Positions 19,751-28,682 of a stretch of DNA of 64,000 bases are shown piece by piece. The first letter of the stretch is position 1, and each line of letters opens with the position of its first letter. Position numbers and translations under genes: made by a program. The notes under the pieces were generated by a model. It worked only from the letters and a program-made list of their open reading frames with translations. It was not told where the DNA came from and did no database searches. Where the stretch lies: positions 3,715,501 through 3,779,500 of the forward strand of contig NZ_CP119075.1 in assembly GCF_029023725.1 (NCBI RefSeq), in the 5' to 3' direction. Source of the stretch: Synoicihabitans lomoniglobus (GTDB taxonomy: Bacteria > Verrucomicrobiota > Verrucomicrobiia > Opitutales > Opitutaceae).

Positions 19751-20048
19751 TTCATCGCGTGCAAGCACGCTCCTACATCCCGACCACCACCCAACAGTAG
19801 GAGCCTGCTTGCAGGCGATCCGTCGCCTCTCAGCGCGGTCCCAATCCAACCCCACTCCACCGCATTCATCGCGTGCAAGCACGCTCCTACATCCCTACCG
19901 CCACCCAACAGTAGGAGCCTGCTTGCAGGCGATCCGTCGCCTCTCAGCGCGGCCCCAGCCCACCACCACTCCACCGCATTCATCGCGTGCAAGCACGCTC
20001 CTACATCCCGACCGCCACCCAACAGTAGGAGCTTGCTTGCAGGCGATC
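19751..20048. repeat. three tandem 114-bp REP-type units
   Basis: Units begin at 19751, 19865 and 19979, each with TTCATCGCGTGCAAGCACGC followed by TCCTAC, then a spacer, then GTAGGAGCCTGCTTGCAGGC. Each unit thus carries two opposed REP-like hairpins. The copies differ by a few bases. The hairpin bases differ from those around the RAYT gene at 36.4 kb (GTGC/GCAC and CTGC/GCAG in place of GCGC), so this is a related but distinct subfamily. Confidence 0.8.
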
Positions 20049-20672
20049 GTTTCATCCGCCCCGGTCATTCCCTCCGCATCTCTTCAATCTTCCGGGCCAT
20101 CCATGTTTTCCGTGGGCCACTCCAACGCGTCCATCGCGCGCCAGCGCCCCCCCCAACCTCTCTGCACGTCCCTCTTCTCCTCGACCGTCAGCCAGCAGGT
20201 TTTACACGAAGGCAACGAAGGTTGGAAAACGAAGCAAACCGAGCCACTCCTCTGCCTCTCCACCGCGTTCATCGCGCGCCAGCGCGCTCCTACAATCAAT
20301 CTTGGGTTTTTCTCTGTGATCTCTGTGTCCTCTGTGGTTCAAAAACAAAGCGGAGAGGATATGCAGACTGCCCCTCCGGGTAGGCCGTCCGCTTGCGGAC
20401 GCTCCGTTGTGCACAAGGATGCAGGAGTCCAAATCAAGCACGTGTCTGAATGTCCGGAAGTTTATTTATTTAACACCAAGATCGCAAAGATCGCTAAGGT
20501 GAAACTGAGCGACTGAGGAGTCAGCCCCGTTCTGCAGATTATTGCAGAATACAAACTGCCCCATGATACGAAGTGCGCCCGCGGTTTTCCCACGACTCGA
20601 CTCCGCCCACCATCGGATTCTCGGATTCAACCGGTAAGTCGGTTTCCGCCCGAAATTTTCGGGGGTCGAAAT
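20049..20672. other. intergenic region with degenerate repeats
   Basis: No gene is supported. I see two degenerate REP fragments (about 20127-20147 and 20268-20294), a copy of the dispersed element CAGCCAGCAGGTTTTACACG (20190-20249), a TCTGTG-type short repetition (about 20313-20342), a CCGC/GCGG hairpin near 20387-20405, and a perfect 15-base palindrome (CCCGAAATTTTCGGG, 20649-20663) ten bases before the 36-base element. Confidence 0.5.
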
Positions 20673-20708
20673 CGGTTGTTTACGGGTCGCCAGGTGTCGT
20701 TGGTCGAA
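20673..20708 (+). promoter_or_regulatory. 36-base conserved upstream element, copy B
   Basis: It begins CGGTTGTT, continues with TACGGGTCGCCAGGTGTC and ends GTTGGTCGAA. It lies 160 bases before the start codon of the RCC1/TSP3 protein gene, on the same strand. The sequence GGTCGAAATCG occurs both at its end and just before it. Confidence 0.55.
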
Positions 20709-20868
20709 ATCGAGTGGCTTGCTCGGAGGGAAAGGACGCAAAACCCAACCCGCGACCCCACGGCTACTTAAGCCACGGTAAGTTCGCCCCCCTGTCCGCG
20801 CCCGTCCGCGTTTTCATTGAGTCCCTAATCCGAACCTCCTCCTACCCACTTTCCCAGGAGATATCCGC

Positions 20869-23800
20869 ATGAACTTCCCAGCTCCTTCCCTACCCGATGG
20901 CCTGCACCGTCTTCTCAAACACCCCCTGCTCACGTTCCTCGCCGTCGCTTTTTGCTTCACCGGCGCCCACACTCACGCCAACCCCAAAACCGCCGCCGGG
21001 GTCTACCACAGCGCCATCATCAAAGAGGACGGCACCGCTTGGTCCTGGGGCTACAATCGAGCCGGTCAGATCGGCCAGGGCTACACGTCCGAGTATGTGG
21101 CTGAACCCGCTCAGGTGCTGGCGGATGTCCAGGCCGTGTTTGCCAAGGGCTCATCGCAGGAGCGACAATTTTTCCTCAAGACCGACGGCACCGTTTGGGG
21201 CGTCGGCTCCAACAGCTACGGCTCGTTGGGCGACGGCAGCGGATCGCATCGGACCTCCCCGGTTCAGCTAGCCATCACCGACGTGGTCGACGTCTCGCCG
21301 GGCTGGATTCACACCATTTTCCTCAAATCGGATGGCACCGCCTGGGGCACCGGCCACAACACATGGGGCGAAATCGGCGACATCGGGAAAAACTCAACCT
21401 CGACTCCGCTGCAGGTCATGAGCGATGTGAAAGCGATCTCCGCCGGTCTCTACTTCACCATGTATCTTAAGGAGGATGGCAGCGTTTGGGTTACGGGCGA
21501 CAACCCCTGGGGGCAACTCGGCCTCGGTGACACGGACGATCGTTACGTGCCGACCTTTGTCATGGACGGCGTGAAAGCTGTTTCGGGTGGCTTCCGCCAC
21601 GCGCTCTTTCTCAAGGAGGATGGTTCCGTCTGGGCCGCAGGTGACAACACCTACGGGCAGCTGGGCACCGACACCGTGACCAGCACCCTCGTGCCAATTC
21701 AGGTCATCGCCGGCGGCGTGAAGTCAATCCATGCCGGTTACTACCACAGCCTCTTCATTACCGAAGACGACGCGCTCTGGGGTTCCGGCAACAACGGCAA
21801 CGGCCAGTCCACCGGGACCGCCGCCGACAGCCGTATCTATACGCCCACCTGGATCATGGATGACGTCGAGGAAGCCTCTCCCGGTTATGCTCACAACGTC
21901 GTGCTGAAAAAGGACGGATCCATCCTCATCTGGGGGAACAATCGCTATCGCCAACTCGGCGACGGCACCGGCACCAGCACCAAATTCCCGCAGGAAATTT
22001 ATGGGCCCACCGTCGACGAAACCGACACCGACGGCGACGGCATCTTCGACGCCGAAGAGGAAATTCTGGGCACGGACCCGAATAATCCGGACTCCGATGG
22101 CGACGGGCTGACCGACGGCGACGAAGTGGCCGACGGCACCAACCCGCTCAACGCTGATTCCGATGGCGATGGGGTCTCCGACAGCGATGACCTCGACCCG
22201 CTCGACGCCAACAGCGATTCCGACGGTGACGACGTTTCCGACGCCGAAGAACTGGCCTTGGGCACCAATCCCCTTTCTCCCGACTCCGACGGAGACGGCA
22301 TCAACGACGGCGATGAAATCCTCGCCGGCACCAACCCGCTCGCCAGCGACACCGACAACGACGGACTGAGCGATCAGGAGGAAGCCGACCTCGGCACCAA
22401 TCCTACTAACAGCGACAGCGATGGCGATTCCCTCAGCGATGGGGCCGAAGTGGCCGCGGGTTCCAATCCGCTGAACACCGACTCCGATGGCGACGGCGTG
22501 GCCGATGGCGATGACGTCGACCCCACCGATGCCAACAGTGACTCTGATGGTGACGGGGTTTCCGACAGCGACGAGCTCGCCGCCGGCACCAACCCGTTGT
22601 CCGGCGACACCGATGCTGATGGATTGGGTGATCTGCAGGAGTCCAACCTGGGCACCGATCCGCTTGCGTCAGACTCCGACTCCGACGGCATTGCCGATGG
22701 AGCCGAAGTCGCCGCCGGTCTCGATCCGTTGAATGACGACACGGACGCCGACGGCATCATCGACGGCGACGAAGCCCCCTTGGGCACCGACCCGCTCAAT
22801 CCGGACTCCGACAACGACAACGTGACCGACGGAGCCGAAGTCGCGGCCGGCCTCAATCCGCTCGCCGCCGACACCGATGCGGACGGTCTGAGCGACGGTG
22901 ATGAAATCGCACTGGGCACCGACCCGCTTGCCACTGACTCTGACGGAGACGGTTTGACGGATGGAGCGGAAGTATCGAGCGGATTAAACCCCCTCGATCC
23001 CGATACCGACGCCGACGGCGTCACCGACTACGACGAAGTTGCGGCTGGTCTGAATCCGCTCGACAGCGACTCCGATGCCGACGGATTGGATGACGGGGCG
23101 GAAATCGAACTGGGCACCGACGCCCTCAACCCCGACTCCGACGGTGATGGCGTTTCAGACGGACAGGAAGTAACCACCGGACTCGATCCCCTGAGCCCCG
23201 ACTCCGACGACGACGGCCTCGGTGATGGTGAGGAAATCGACCTCGGCACCGATCCCCTCAATGCCGATTCCGACGACGACGGAGTGAGCGATGGTGACGA
23301 AGTGACCGCTGGACTCGATCCCTTGAACCCCGATTCCGACGGCGACGGTATCACGGACGGCGGCGAGCTCGCCCTCGGCACGGACGCCCTCGACGCCGAT
23401 TCCGACGACGACGGCCTCAATGACGGCGAAGAAGTGGAGCTCGGACTGAATCCCCTCAGCCCGGATTCCGACAACGACGGCGTGAGCGACGCGACCGACC
23501 AACAATACCTCGTTATCACCGGCAACATCGTGCTCCTCGGCGTGGACTCCAACATCGCCAATCGGGCGGATGCCAACGGAGTGGACCTCGGCTCCCAACT
23601 GGAAACTACCTACGCCACCTTGGCGGACGGCGTTCGCAACCACGGAACCTTCGTTTCGAACGTTTCCCGGCATCTGCTGAGCCTGGTTCGGGCCAAGGAG
23701 ATTTCCTTCCGCGAAGCGATCACCCTCGGGAAGATCGCGGCACGTTCCGACGTGGGCAAACCGACCCAGAAGCCCAAGCACGGCGGAAAGAAGGACAAGT

Positions 23801-23874
23801 CGGAGAAAAAGAAAAAGTCCGACAAGAAGAGCGACAAATCGAAAAAGGGCAAAGGCGGCAAAAACAAACGGTAA
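20869..23874 (+). CDS. secreted RCC1-repeat and TSP3-repeat protein
   Basis: A 1001-residue protein with an N-terminal signal ([20 protein letters not shown], about 18-37). Residues about 40-375 form RCC1-type repeats ([20 protein letters not shown] and similar), which fold as a seven-bladed propeller. Residues about 383-870 are thrombospondin type-3 repeats ([12 protein letters not shown], with GTNPL spacers), an Asp-rich array that binds calcium. A short tail follows, and the last ~40 residues are very rich in Lys ([14 protein letters not shown]), which is unusual after an acidic array. There is no PEP-CTERM tail. AGGAG at 20856-20860 fixes the ATG at 20869, and the gene is followed by a strong terminator. 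The role (adhesion, matrix or carbohydrate contact) is not deducible. Confidence 0.9.
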   Translation: MNFPAPSLPDGLHRLLKHPLLTFLAVAFCFTGAHTHANPKTAAGVYHSAIIKEDGTAWSWGYNRAGQIGQGYTSEYVAEPAQVLADVQAVFAKGSSQERQFFLKTDGTVWGVGSNSYGSLGDGSGSHRTSPVQLAITDVVDVSPGWIHTIFLKSDGTAWGTGHNTWGEIGDIGKNSTSTPLQVMSDVKAISAGLYFTMYLKEDGSVWVTGDNPWGQLGLGDTDDRYVPTFVMDGVKAVSGGFRHALFLKEDGSVWAAGDNTYGQLGTDTVTSTLVPIQVIAGGVKSIHAGYYHSLFITEDDALWGSGNNGNGQSTGTAADSRIYTPTWIMDDVEEASPGYAHNVVLKKDGSILIWGNNRYRQLGDGTGTSTKFPQEIYGPTVDETDTDGDGIFDAEEEILGTDPNNPDSDGDGLTDGDEVADGTNPLNADSDGDGVSDSDDLDPLDANSDSDGDDVSDAEELALGTNPLSPDSDGDGINDGDEILAGTNPLASDTDNDGLSDQEEADLGTNPTNSDSDGDSLSDGAEVAAGSNPLNTDSDGDGVADGDDVDPTDANSDSDGDGVSDSDELAAGTNPLSGDTDADGLGDLQESNLGTDPLASDSDSDGIADGAEVAAGLDPLNDDTDADGIIDGDEAPLGTDPLNPDSDNDNVTDGAEVAAGLNPLAADTDADGLSDGDEIALGTDPLATDSDGDGLTDGAEVSSGLNPLDPDTDADGVTDYDEVAAGLNPLDSDSDADGLDDGAEIELGTDALNPDSDGDGVSDGQEVTTGLDPLSPDSDDDGLGDGEEIDLGTDPLNADSDDDGVSDGDEVTAGLDPLNPDSDGDGITDGGELALGTDALDADSDDDGLNDGEEVELGLNPLSPDSDNDGVSDATDQQYLVITGNIVLLGVDSNIANRADANGVDLGSQLETTYATLADGVRNHGTFVSNVSRHLLSLVRAKEISFREAITLGKIAARSDVGKPTQKPKHGGKKDKSEKKKKSDKKSDKSKKGKGGKNKR

Positions 23875-23902
23875 ATCCGGAGCCCCCCTCCCATGACCTT
23901 CG

Positions 23903-23931
23903 AGGCCGCACCTGCCAAGTGCGGCCTTTTT
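23903..23931 (+). terminator. rho-independent terminator after RCC1/TSP3 gene
   Basis: A nine-base stem AGGCCGCAC / GTGCGGCCT with a seven-base loop is followed by five T residues. It lies 29 bases after the stop codon. Confidence 0.85.
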
Positions 23932-24135
23932 ATGGTCACCGACGCCACCCGCGCACCGCCTCGATTCGAAGACTTTGAGGCAGGGTCGTGTTCACCACAG
24001 AGGTCGCGGAGAGCACAGGGTCAATGCAGAGATAACCTATCCATTTTATGGATACGTTTAGAGCATGTCGGGGAATCCAACGGGGTCATCGCGAGCAAGC
24101 CATGCCCGAGGCGGACAAGTCGCGCAGAATACTCC

Positions 24136-24198
24136 GACCCGGCCAACGAAAATGACACCTGGTTGCGCCTGGCCGAACAGTATCCGGAATTCGGGTGA
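24136..24198 (+). pseudogene. copied 3' end of the AlkZ-related gene
   Basis: These 63 bases match 19638-19700, the last 20 codons plus stop of the AlkZ-related gene, with two differences. They keep the frame (DPANENDTWLRLAEQYPEFG and stop). Nothing upstream matches the rest of that gene, so this is a fragment and not a functional gene. Confidence 0.8.
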
Positions 24199-24317
24199 AG
24201 GACGTTCTGCGGCGACGAAGGCGGGGGAAGCGCGGGCTATCAGCCGACCGTCTTACACAAAGGCAACGAAGGTCTAAACGGAGAAAACAAAGCCACGCCA
24301 CCGGTCCCACCGCATCC

Positions 24318-24379
24318 ATCGCGCGCAAGCCCGCCACCACGTGACACTCGTTCCTTGTAGGAGCGGGCTTGCGCGCGAT
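24318..24379. repeat. REP-type inverted pair with 17-base perfect arms
   Basis: Arms ATCGCGCGCAAGCCCGC (24318-24334) and GCGGGCTTGCGCGCGAT (24363-24379) are exact reverse complements. The right arm is preceded by GTAGGA, the same 5' end as the REPs next to the RAYT gene. Confidence 0.8.
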
Positions 24380-24466
24380 GAACCCGCCTCCTCGGCTCCG
24401 TCTGCTTAACTCAAAACCACACGCTGGGTTGTCTTCGTCACGTTCTGCGTTTTCGGTGGACGCCTT

Positions 24467-25303
24467 ATGAGTAACCCTACCATCGGCGTTCTTGGTCTTG
24501 GCATAATCGGCGGCATTTGGGCCCGTCACTATAACGACGCAGGCGTGCTCGCCGGCGCGTGGAATCGCACGCCTCAGCCCGATTTTCCGCAATGGCAGGC
24601 CGACCCCGCCGCCGTCGCCCGCGCTGCCGACTTTATTCAAATCGTCGTCGCCGATCCCCCCGCCGTGCAAAGCGTGATCGACTCCATTCTCCCTGCCCTC
24701 GGTCCGGGCAAGACCGTGATCCAGTCGAGCACGATCGACCCCGACAGCAGCGACACGTTCCGCACCGCCGTGCTCGCGACCGGTGCCCGCTACCTCGAAG
24801 CCCCGTTCACCGGTAGCAAGCCCGCCGCCCAAGGCAAACAAAGCGTCTACTATCTCGGTGGCGACGAGGCGCTCTGTGCCGAAGTCGATCCCCTCCTCTC
24901 CCTCGGCTCCGCCCATCGCATTCGTATCGGCGACAATCGTCAGGCTTGCACCCTCAAGCTCGCCATGAACCTCCGCGTCTCCGTGCAAATGCAGGTGCTC
25001 GCGGAGTCGTTCATCATGTGCCGCCGCTCCGGCATCACCGACGACACCTACTTCAACGCGCTCGCGCCCAACATCACCCACTCCGGCCTCGACAAACTTA
25101 AGGAGCCGCAGGTGCGCAATCGCGACTTCGCCCCGCTCTTCTCCATCAAACATATGCTCAAAGACATGCGACTCGCCGCGGGCATGAGCACCACCGGCGA
25201 CCTCGCCACGCTGCAAACCATCAAGGCCCAACTCACCGCCGCCGCCGACGCCGGCTACGGCGACGAGGACTTCGCCGCGTTGTTCAAGTTGATCGACAAG
25301 TAG
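24467..25303 (+). CDS. NAD(P)-dependent reductase, 3-hydroxyisobutyrate dehydrogenase family
   Basis: A 278-residue soluble enzyme of the beta-hydroxyacid dehydrogenase / glyoxylate-succinic semialdehyde reductase group. The N-terminal Rossmann motif is GVLGLGIIGGIWARHY (the GLGxMG position has Ile for Met). The family's catalytic block is EAPFTGSKPAAQGKQSVYY, close to the DAPVSGG motif with a reductase-like GSK. The catalytic Lys region is CTLKLAMNLRVSVQMQVLAE (K and N conserved). NITHSGLDKLKEPQVRNRDF fits substrate binding. The substrate is unknown. It stands alone between repeat-filled gaps. Confidence 0.85.
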   Translation: MSNPTIGVLGLGIIGGIWARHYNDAGVLAGAWNRTPQPDFPQWQADPAAVARAADFIQIVVADPPAVQSVIDSILPALGPGKTVIQSSTIDPDSSDTFRTAVLATGARYLEAPFTGSKPAAQGKQSVYYLGGDEALCAEVDPLLSLGSAHRIRIGDNRQACTLKLAMNLRVSVQMQVLAESFIMCRRSGITDDTYFNALAPNITHSGLDKLKEPQVRNRDFAPLFSIKHMLKDMRLAAGMSTTGDLATLQTIKAQLTAAADAGYGDEDFAALFKLIDK

Positions 25304-25340
25304 GTCCAGTCATGGACCGGCCGCGTCCTGATCCCACCAA

Positions 25341-25483
25341 GCCGCGAGCGCGAGCGAGCTCGCGGCCTACGGGAACTCCGCCTTGCCAACGCATGGTGGG
25401 GGTAGGCCGCGACCTTGGTCGCGCTTTGCACTGAGTCGGGCGGCGCTATCCCACCACACCGCGAGCCCGAGCGAGCTTGCGGC
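25341..25483. repeat. second REP-like hairpin family (GCCGCGAGC type)
   Basis: Three hairpins lie in about 140 bases downstream of the reductase: GCCGCGAGC/GCTCGCGGC (25341-25366), GCGACC/GGTCGC after GTAGGCC (25402-25423), and CCGCGAGC/GCTTGCGG (25459-25482). They share GTAGGCCGCG-like ends, but the stem differs from the GTAGGAGCG family. No transposase for this family is in the window. Confidence 0.7.
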
Positions 25484-25550
25484 GGCCTCTCGCACCAACC
25501 GTGATCCTCCCCGGCCGCCGCTCTGGTGGTGGCTTCTCGAGCCCGCAATA

Positions 25551-26315
25551 CTATGCAGCGCCCAGGTCGTTGACCGCAGACGCCGGGCGTTTCGTGCGCC
25601 GCCGTTGCGTCATGACTCCCACCAAGGCCGCCGCGCCCAGGATCGCCGCGAACGCGGAGGGTTCCGGCACGGCCGAAATGTGGGACACCGCCACACTGTT
25701 CCCTCCGACATTAAACTGGATGTAGCCACTGGATGGCGTATTCATAAAAAACTTACCGTATCCAATGGAATAGGAACCGTCCAATGAGGAGAAATAGTCT
25801 CCCACTTCATACGCGGTCGAATCGGCGGTCAGGTTCCAGCCATCGCTTTCCAGATTTTGGGCATAGAACATGTGGATTCCCGTGCCATCCGGGGAGGTCA
25901 GTCCGCTCAAAGTCTCGAGATTCGAATCAATGGTCATCGTGAGACTGTCGTAGTTTTCGTCCGTCTTGATTTCCGAACTGGGATCCCCCGCCGCCAACGT
26001 CGGCCGTTGGTAGGTGCCGGACAAACTGGAAGAGGTGACATCGAGAAACAATTGATCGTTGCCGGTAAGCTCCTCCCGCCACCAGTTGTGGCGATCGTCG
26101 AAGCTCGTGTCATAGGCGTTCGCGTTAGCGAAATTGTCATTCATCGTGAACGAGAACGTATAGGTGTTTCCCTGCACATAGCCGAGATTGGTGCTCTCGG
26201 CTTGGCCGGTGATGGTGAAAACAGTCGTCTGGCCGCAAAGCCCGACGGCGAAGGCGGAAAAGAAAAATCCGATTGTGGCGACGGCAACGGATCGACGAAG
26301 GATGGTCTTTTTCAT
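25551..26315 (-). CDS. small PEP-CTERM secreted protein
   Basis: A 254-residue exported protein. The signal peptide is MKKTILRRSVAVATIGFFFSAFAVGLCG, the body is a beta-rich domain with no recognised family (VFTITGQAESTNLGYVQGNTYTF...), and the tail is a PEP-CTERM signal (VPEPSAF, hydrophobic segment AAILGAAALVGVM, then QRRRTKR). The tail is followed by about ten more residues (PASAVNDLGAA), longer than usual. In PEP-CTERM systems an exosortase removes the tail during export; no exosortase gene is in this window. I chose ATG 26315 because it gives a standard signal peptide; the frame is open further upstream. Copy D of the 36-base element lies 146 bases upstream. Confidence 0.85.
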   Translation of the reverse strand: MKKTILRRSVAVATIGFFFSAFAVGLCGQTTVFTITGQAESTNLGYVQGNTYTFSFTMNDNFANANAYDTSFDDRHNWWREELTGNDQLFLDVTSSSLSGTYQRPTLAAGDPSSEIKTDENYDSLTMTIDSNLETLSGLTSPDGTGIHMFYAQNLESDGWNLTADSTAYEVGDYFSSLDGSYSIGYGKFFMNTPSSGYIQFNVGGNSVAVSHISAVPEPSAFAAILGAAALVGVMTQRRRTKRPASAVNDLGAA

Positions 26316-26461
26316 GGGGGAGGGTATTTGTTCAGTGATGGCCGACGAGGGATGGATTTGACGCTGCCGTCCCACCCCAAGTGCAAGAGGGGGCGAACTC
26401 AGCGAAACGCTCGACCTTGTGGGACCCACCAGACTTTCGCCTCCCCTTATCTCAAGGCATA

Positions 26462-26497
26462 TTCGACCAACTACTTGATATGACGTGCCAACAACCG
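26462..26497 (-). promoter_or_regulatory. 36-base conserved upstream element, copy D
   Basis: On the minus strand it begins CGGTTGTT, continues with GGCACGTCATATCAAGTA and ends GTTGGTCGAA. Both end blocks are identical to copies A and B, while the middle is quite different. This separates the conserved part (the ends and the spacing) from the variable part. Confidence 0.55.
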
Positions 26498-26612
26498 TTT
26501 CCGGCCACTGAACAGATTCCGCAGTTTCCTCTGTTACCACGGCACAACCGGAGGAATCCACCCGAGGAGACGGCCAGCCAACTGCTCGCCGACGCTTCCA
26601 CCGGCGCGCCGA

Positions 26613-27746
26613 TCAATCCAGCGTCTGCCGGTAGCGCTTCACCCCGATGGTCAGCGCGCCAGCCATGAACAGCAGCATGGGCCACAGGTGGGGCAGGATC
26701 TCGGCGAACCCATTTCCTTTGAGCAGGATGCCGCGCACGATGCGGAGAAAGTGCGTCAGCGGCAGCACGCTGCCGATGTTCTGCGCCCACTCCGGCATGC
26801 CGCGGAACGGAAACATGAAGCCCGACAGCAGGATCGATGGTAGGAAAAAGAAGAACGCCATCTGCATGGCTTGTAGTTGATTGGCTGCTACGGTGGAAAA
26901 CGTGATGCCGACCGCCAGGTTCGCCCCAATAAACAGGAAGGCCACCGCATAGAGCAGCACGAGGCTGCCTTCCATCGGCACGCCAAAAAGGAATCTCGCC
27001 GCCACCAAAATCAAGCTGAGCTGCACGTAGCCCACCACGATGTAGGGCAGGATCTTGCCCGTCATTACCTCGAAGGGCCGGGCCGGTGTCGCCAATAAAT
27101 TTTCCATCGTGCCGCGCTCGCGTTCGCGGGTGATGGCCAGCGCGGTGATGACCACCATGGTCATGGTGAGCACCACGCCCATGAGTCCGGGCACGATGTT
27201 GTATTGAGTGATGACTTCGGGGTTGTAGAGGCGATGCAGGCGCAGCTCCACCGGCGCGGGCGTCGCGCTCAAGTCGGCCAGCGGACCGCGCAGATCGCGC
27301 GCGAGCGCGGAATCGATCACCCCCTGCAACGAGCCCAGCGCACTCCCGGTCGCTCCCGGGTCGGTCGCGTCGGCCTCGATCAACAGCACCGGCCGTTCAC
27401 CGCGCAGCAGCGATCGCGAAAAGTTCTGCGGGATGTTCACGATGAATTGCACGTCACCCAGCTCGAGCAGGCGCTGCGCTTCCGCTTCGGTGCGGACCTC
27501 GTGATCGAACGCGAAGTAGTCACTGTGCTGCATCGCCGCCACGATCGACCGTCCAAAGGGACCGTGATCGGCATTGAGCACACCGGCGGGCAGATGCTTG
27601 GGATCGGAATTGATCGCGAAACCAAACAACATGAGCTGCATCAGCGGGATGCCGACCATCATGCCAAAGGTCACGCGATCGCGCCGCATCTGAATGAACT
27701 CCTTCAGCACGACCGCCCAGAAACGATGAAAGGCAAAACGTCTCAT
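26613..27746 (-). CDS. ABC-2 type transporter permease
   Basis: A 377-residue membrane subunit of an ABC exporter, similar in arrangement to YbhR/YbhS/YhhJ. An N-terminal membrane segment (VTFGMMVGIPLMQLMLFGFAI) is followed by a large extracytoplasmic domain (about 45-180) and then five more membrane helices (VVLTMTMVVITALAI to LLFMAGALTIGV). The ABC-2 signature ERERGTMENLLATPARPFEVM is clear. The ATG at 27746 overlaps the stop of the ATPase gene as ATGA, so the two are translationally coupled. There is only one permease gene where Ybh-type systems have two, so it probably works as a homodimer. Confidence 0.92.
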   Translation of the reverse strand: MRRFAFHRFWAVVLKEFIQMRRDRVTFGMMVGIPLMQLMLFGFAINSDPKHLPAGVLNADHGPFGRSIVAAMQHSDYFAFDHEVRTEAEAQRLLELGDVQFIVNIPQNFSRSLLRGERPVLLIEADATDPGATGSALGSLQGVIDSALARDLRGPLADLSATPAPVELRLHRLYNPEVITQYNIVPGLMGVVLTMTMVVITALAITRERERGTMENLLATPARPFEVMTGKILPYIVVGYVQLSLILVAARFLFGVPMEGSLVLLYAVAFLFIGANLAVGITFSTVAANQLQAMQMAFFFFLPSILLSGFMFPFRGMPEWAQNIGSVLPLTHFLRIVRGILLKGNGFAEILPHLWPMLLFMAGALTIGVKRYRQTLD

Positions 27747-28681
27747 GGCTGCGCGGAGAAGTTGTCCCTGGAGTGGTCCATCAAGCAGATGAACACGTCC
27801 TCCAGACTGGCCGGAACCTGCCGCCAGCGTTGTCCGTCCCGTCGCAACGGGTTCAGCGCCGCTTCGAGTTTCGCAGCGTCGTGTCCACTCACATGCAACG
27901 CGGTGCCAAACGGGACAACTTGCTCAACGCCGGGTAAATCGCGCAGTCGGCCGACTAGGTCATGCAGTCCCGGACCGGTGATTTCCCACGTGCTCAACCC
28001 GGCTTCCGCGATGACTTCGTCGACGGTGCCCTGCGTCATCAAGCGGCCATACGCGAGGTAGGCGAGCCGGTGGCAACGCTCCGCTTCATCCATGTAATGC
28101 GTGGTGATGAGCACGGTCAGGCCTTCGGCCGCGAGTTGATGAATCTGCTCCCAAAAATCCCGCCGCGCCTTCGGGTCGACCCCCGCCGTCGGTTCGTCGA
28201 GCAACAGCAACTGCGGGCCGTGCAGCAACGCGGCCGCCAACGCGAGGCGTTGTTTCCAACCGCCGGAAAGCTCGCCTGCGAGCTGTTTGCTGCGGCCCTG
28301 CAAACCGAGGCGCTCCAGCGCCCGGTCCACGACCTCGCGACGGTTGCGAGTTTCGTAAAGGCGGGCCACGAAATCGAGGTTTTCACGGATACTCAGATCC
28401 TCGTAATAGCTGAACCGCTGGGTCATGTAGCCGACATGCGTGCGGATATCGCGTTGGTCGCGCAGCACGTCGTAGCCGAGGCACGTGCCCTGTCCCGCAT
28501 CGGGCGTGAGCAGGCCACATAACATGCGAATAAACGTCGTCTTGCCGCTGCCGTTGGGCCCGAGAAATCCGTAGATCTCGCCGCGCCGCACGGCCAGGTC
28601 GAGACCGTCGACGACGGTCTTGTCGCCGAAGCGTTTGGTGATGCCAGTGACATCGATGACGTTGTCCGCCGGGATCGTCAT
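27743..28681 (-). CDS. ABC transporter ATP-binding protein
   Basis: A 312-residue ATPase subunit. Walker A is GPNGSGKTT, the signature LSGGWKQRLALA, Walker B LLLLDEPTAGVDP, and the switch His is in TTHYMDE. The C-terminal extension (about 225-312) is typical of drug-export and ABC-2 ATPases. The frame extends upstream to 28747, but ATG 28681 follows the stop of the hlyD-like gene by one base (TGA-C-ATG), which is the more usual operon spacing and gives a normal N-terminus (MTIPADNVIDVTGITKRFG). Confidence 0.92.
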   Translation of the reverse strand: MTIPADNVIDVTGITKRFGDKTVVDGLDLAVRRGEIYGFLGPNGSGKTTFIRMLCGLLTPDAGQGTCLGYDVLRDQRDIRTHVGYMTQRFSYYEDLSIRENLDFVARLYETRNRREVVDRALERLGLQGRSKQLAGELSGGWKQRLALAAALLHGPQLLLLDEPTAGVDPKARRDFWEQIHQLAAEGLTVLITTHYMDEAERCHRLAYLAYGRLMTQGTVDEVIAEAGLSTWEITGPGLHDLVGRLRDLPGVEQVVPFGTALHVSGHDAAKLEAALNPLRRDGQRWRQVPASLEDVFICLMDHSRDNFSAQP

Positions 28682-28682
28682 G

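Larger units (their letters stand above)
23932..24466. other. intergenic region with gene fragment and repeats
   Basis: Apart from the AlkZ fragment, this holds a degenerate ACAGAG-type repetition (about 23993-24040), a copy of the dispersed element CAGCCGACCGTCTTACACAA (24241-24300) and a REP hairpin (24318-24379). No promoter for the downstream reductase is clear. Confidence 0.5.

Noticed and set aside
19743-20516. Open frame through the 114-bp repeat units
   Set aside because: It is a translation of REP units and dispersed repeats (repeated ACLQAIRRLSAR-like text), not a protein family.
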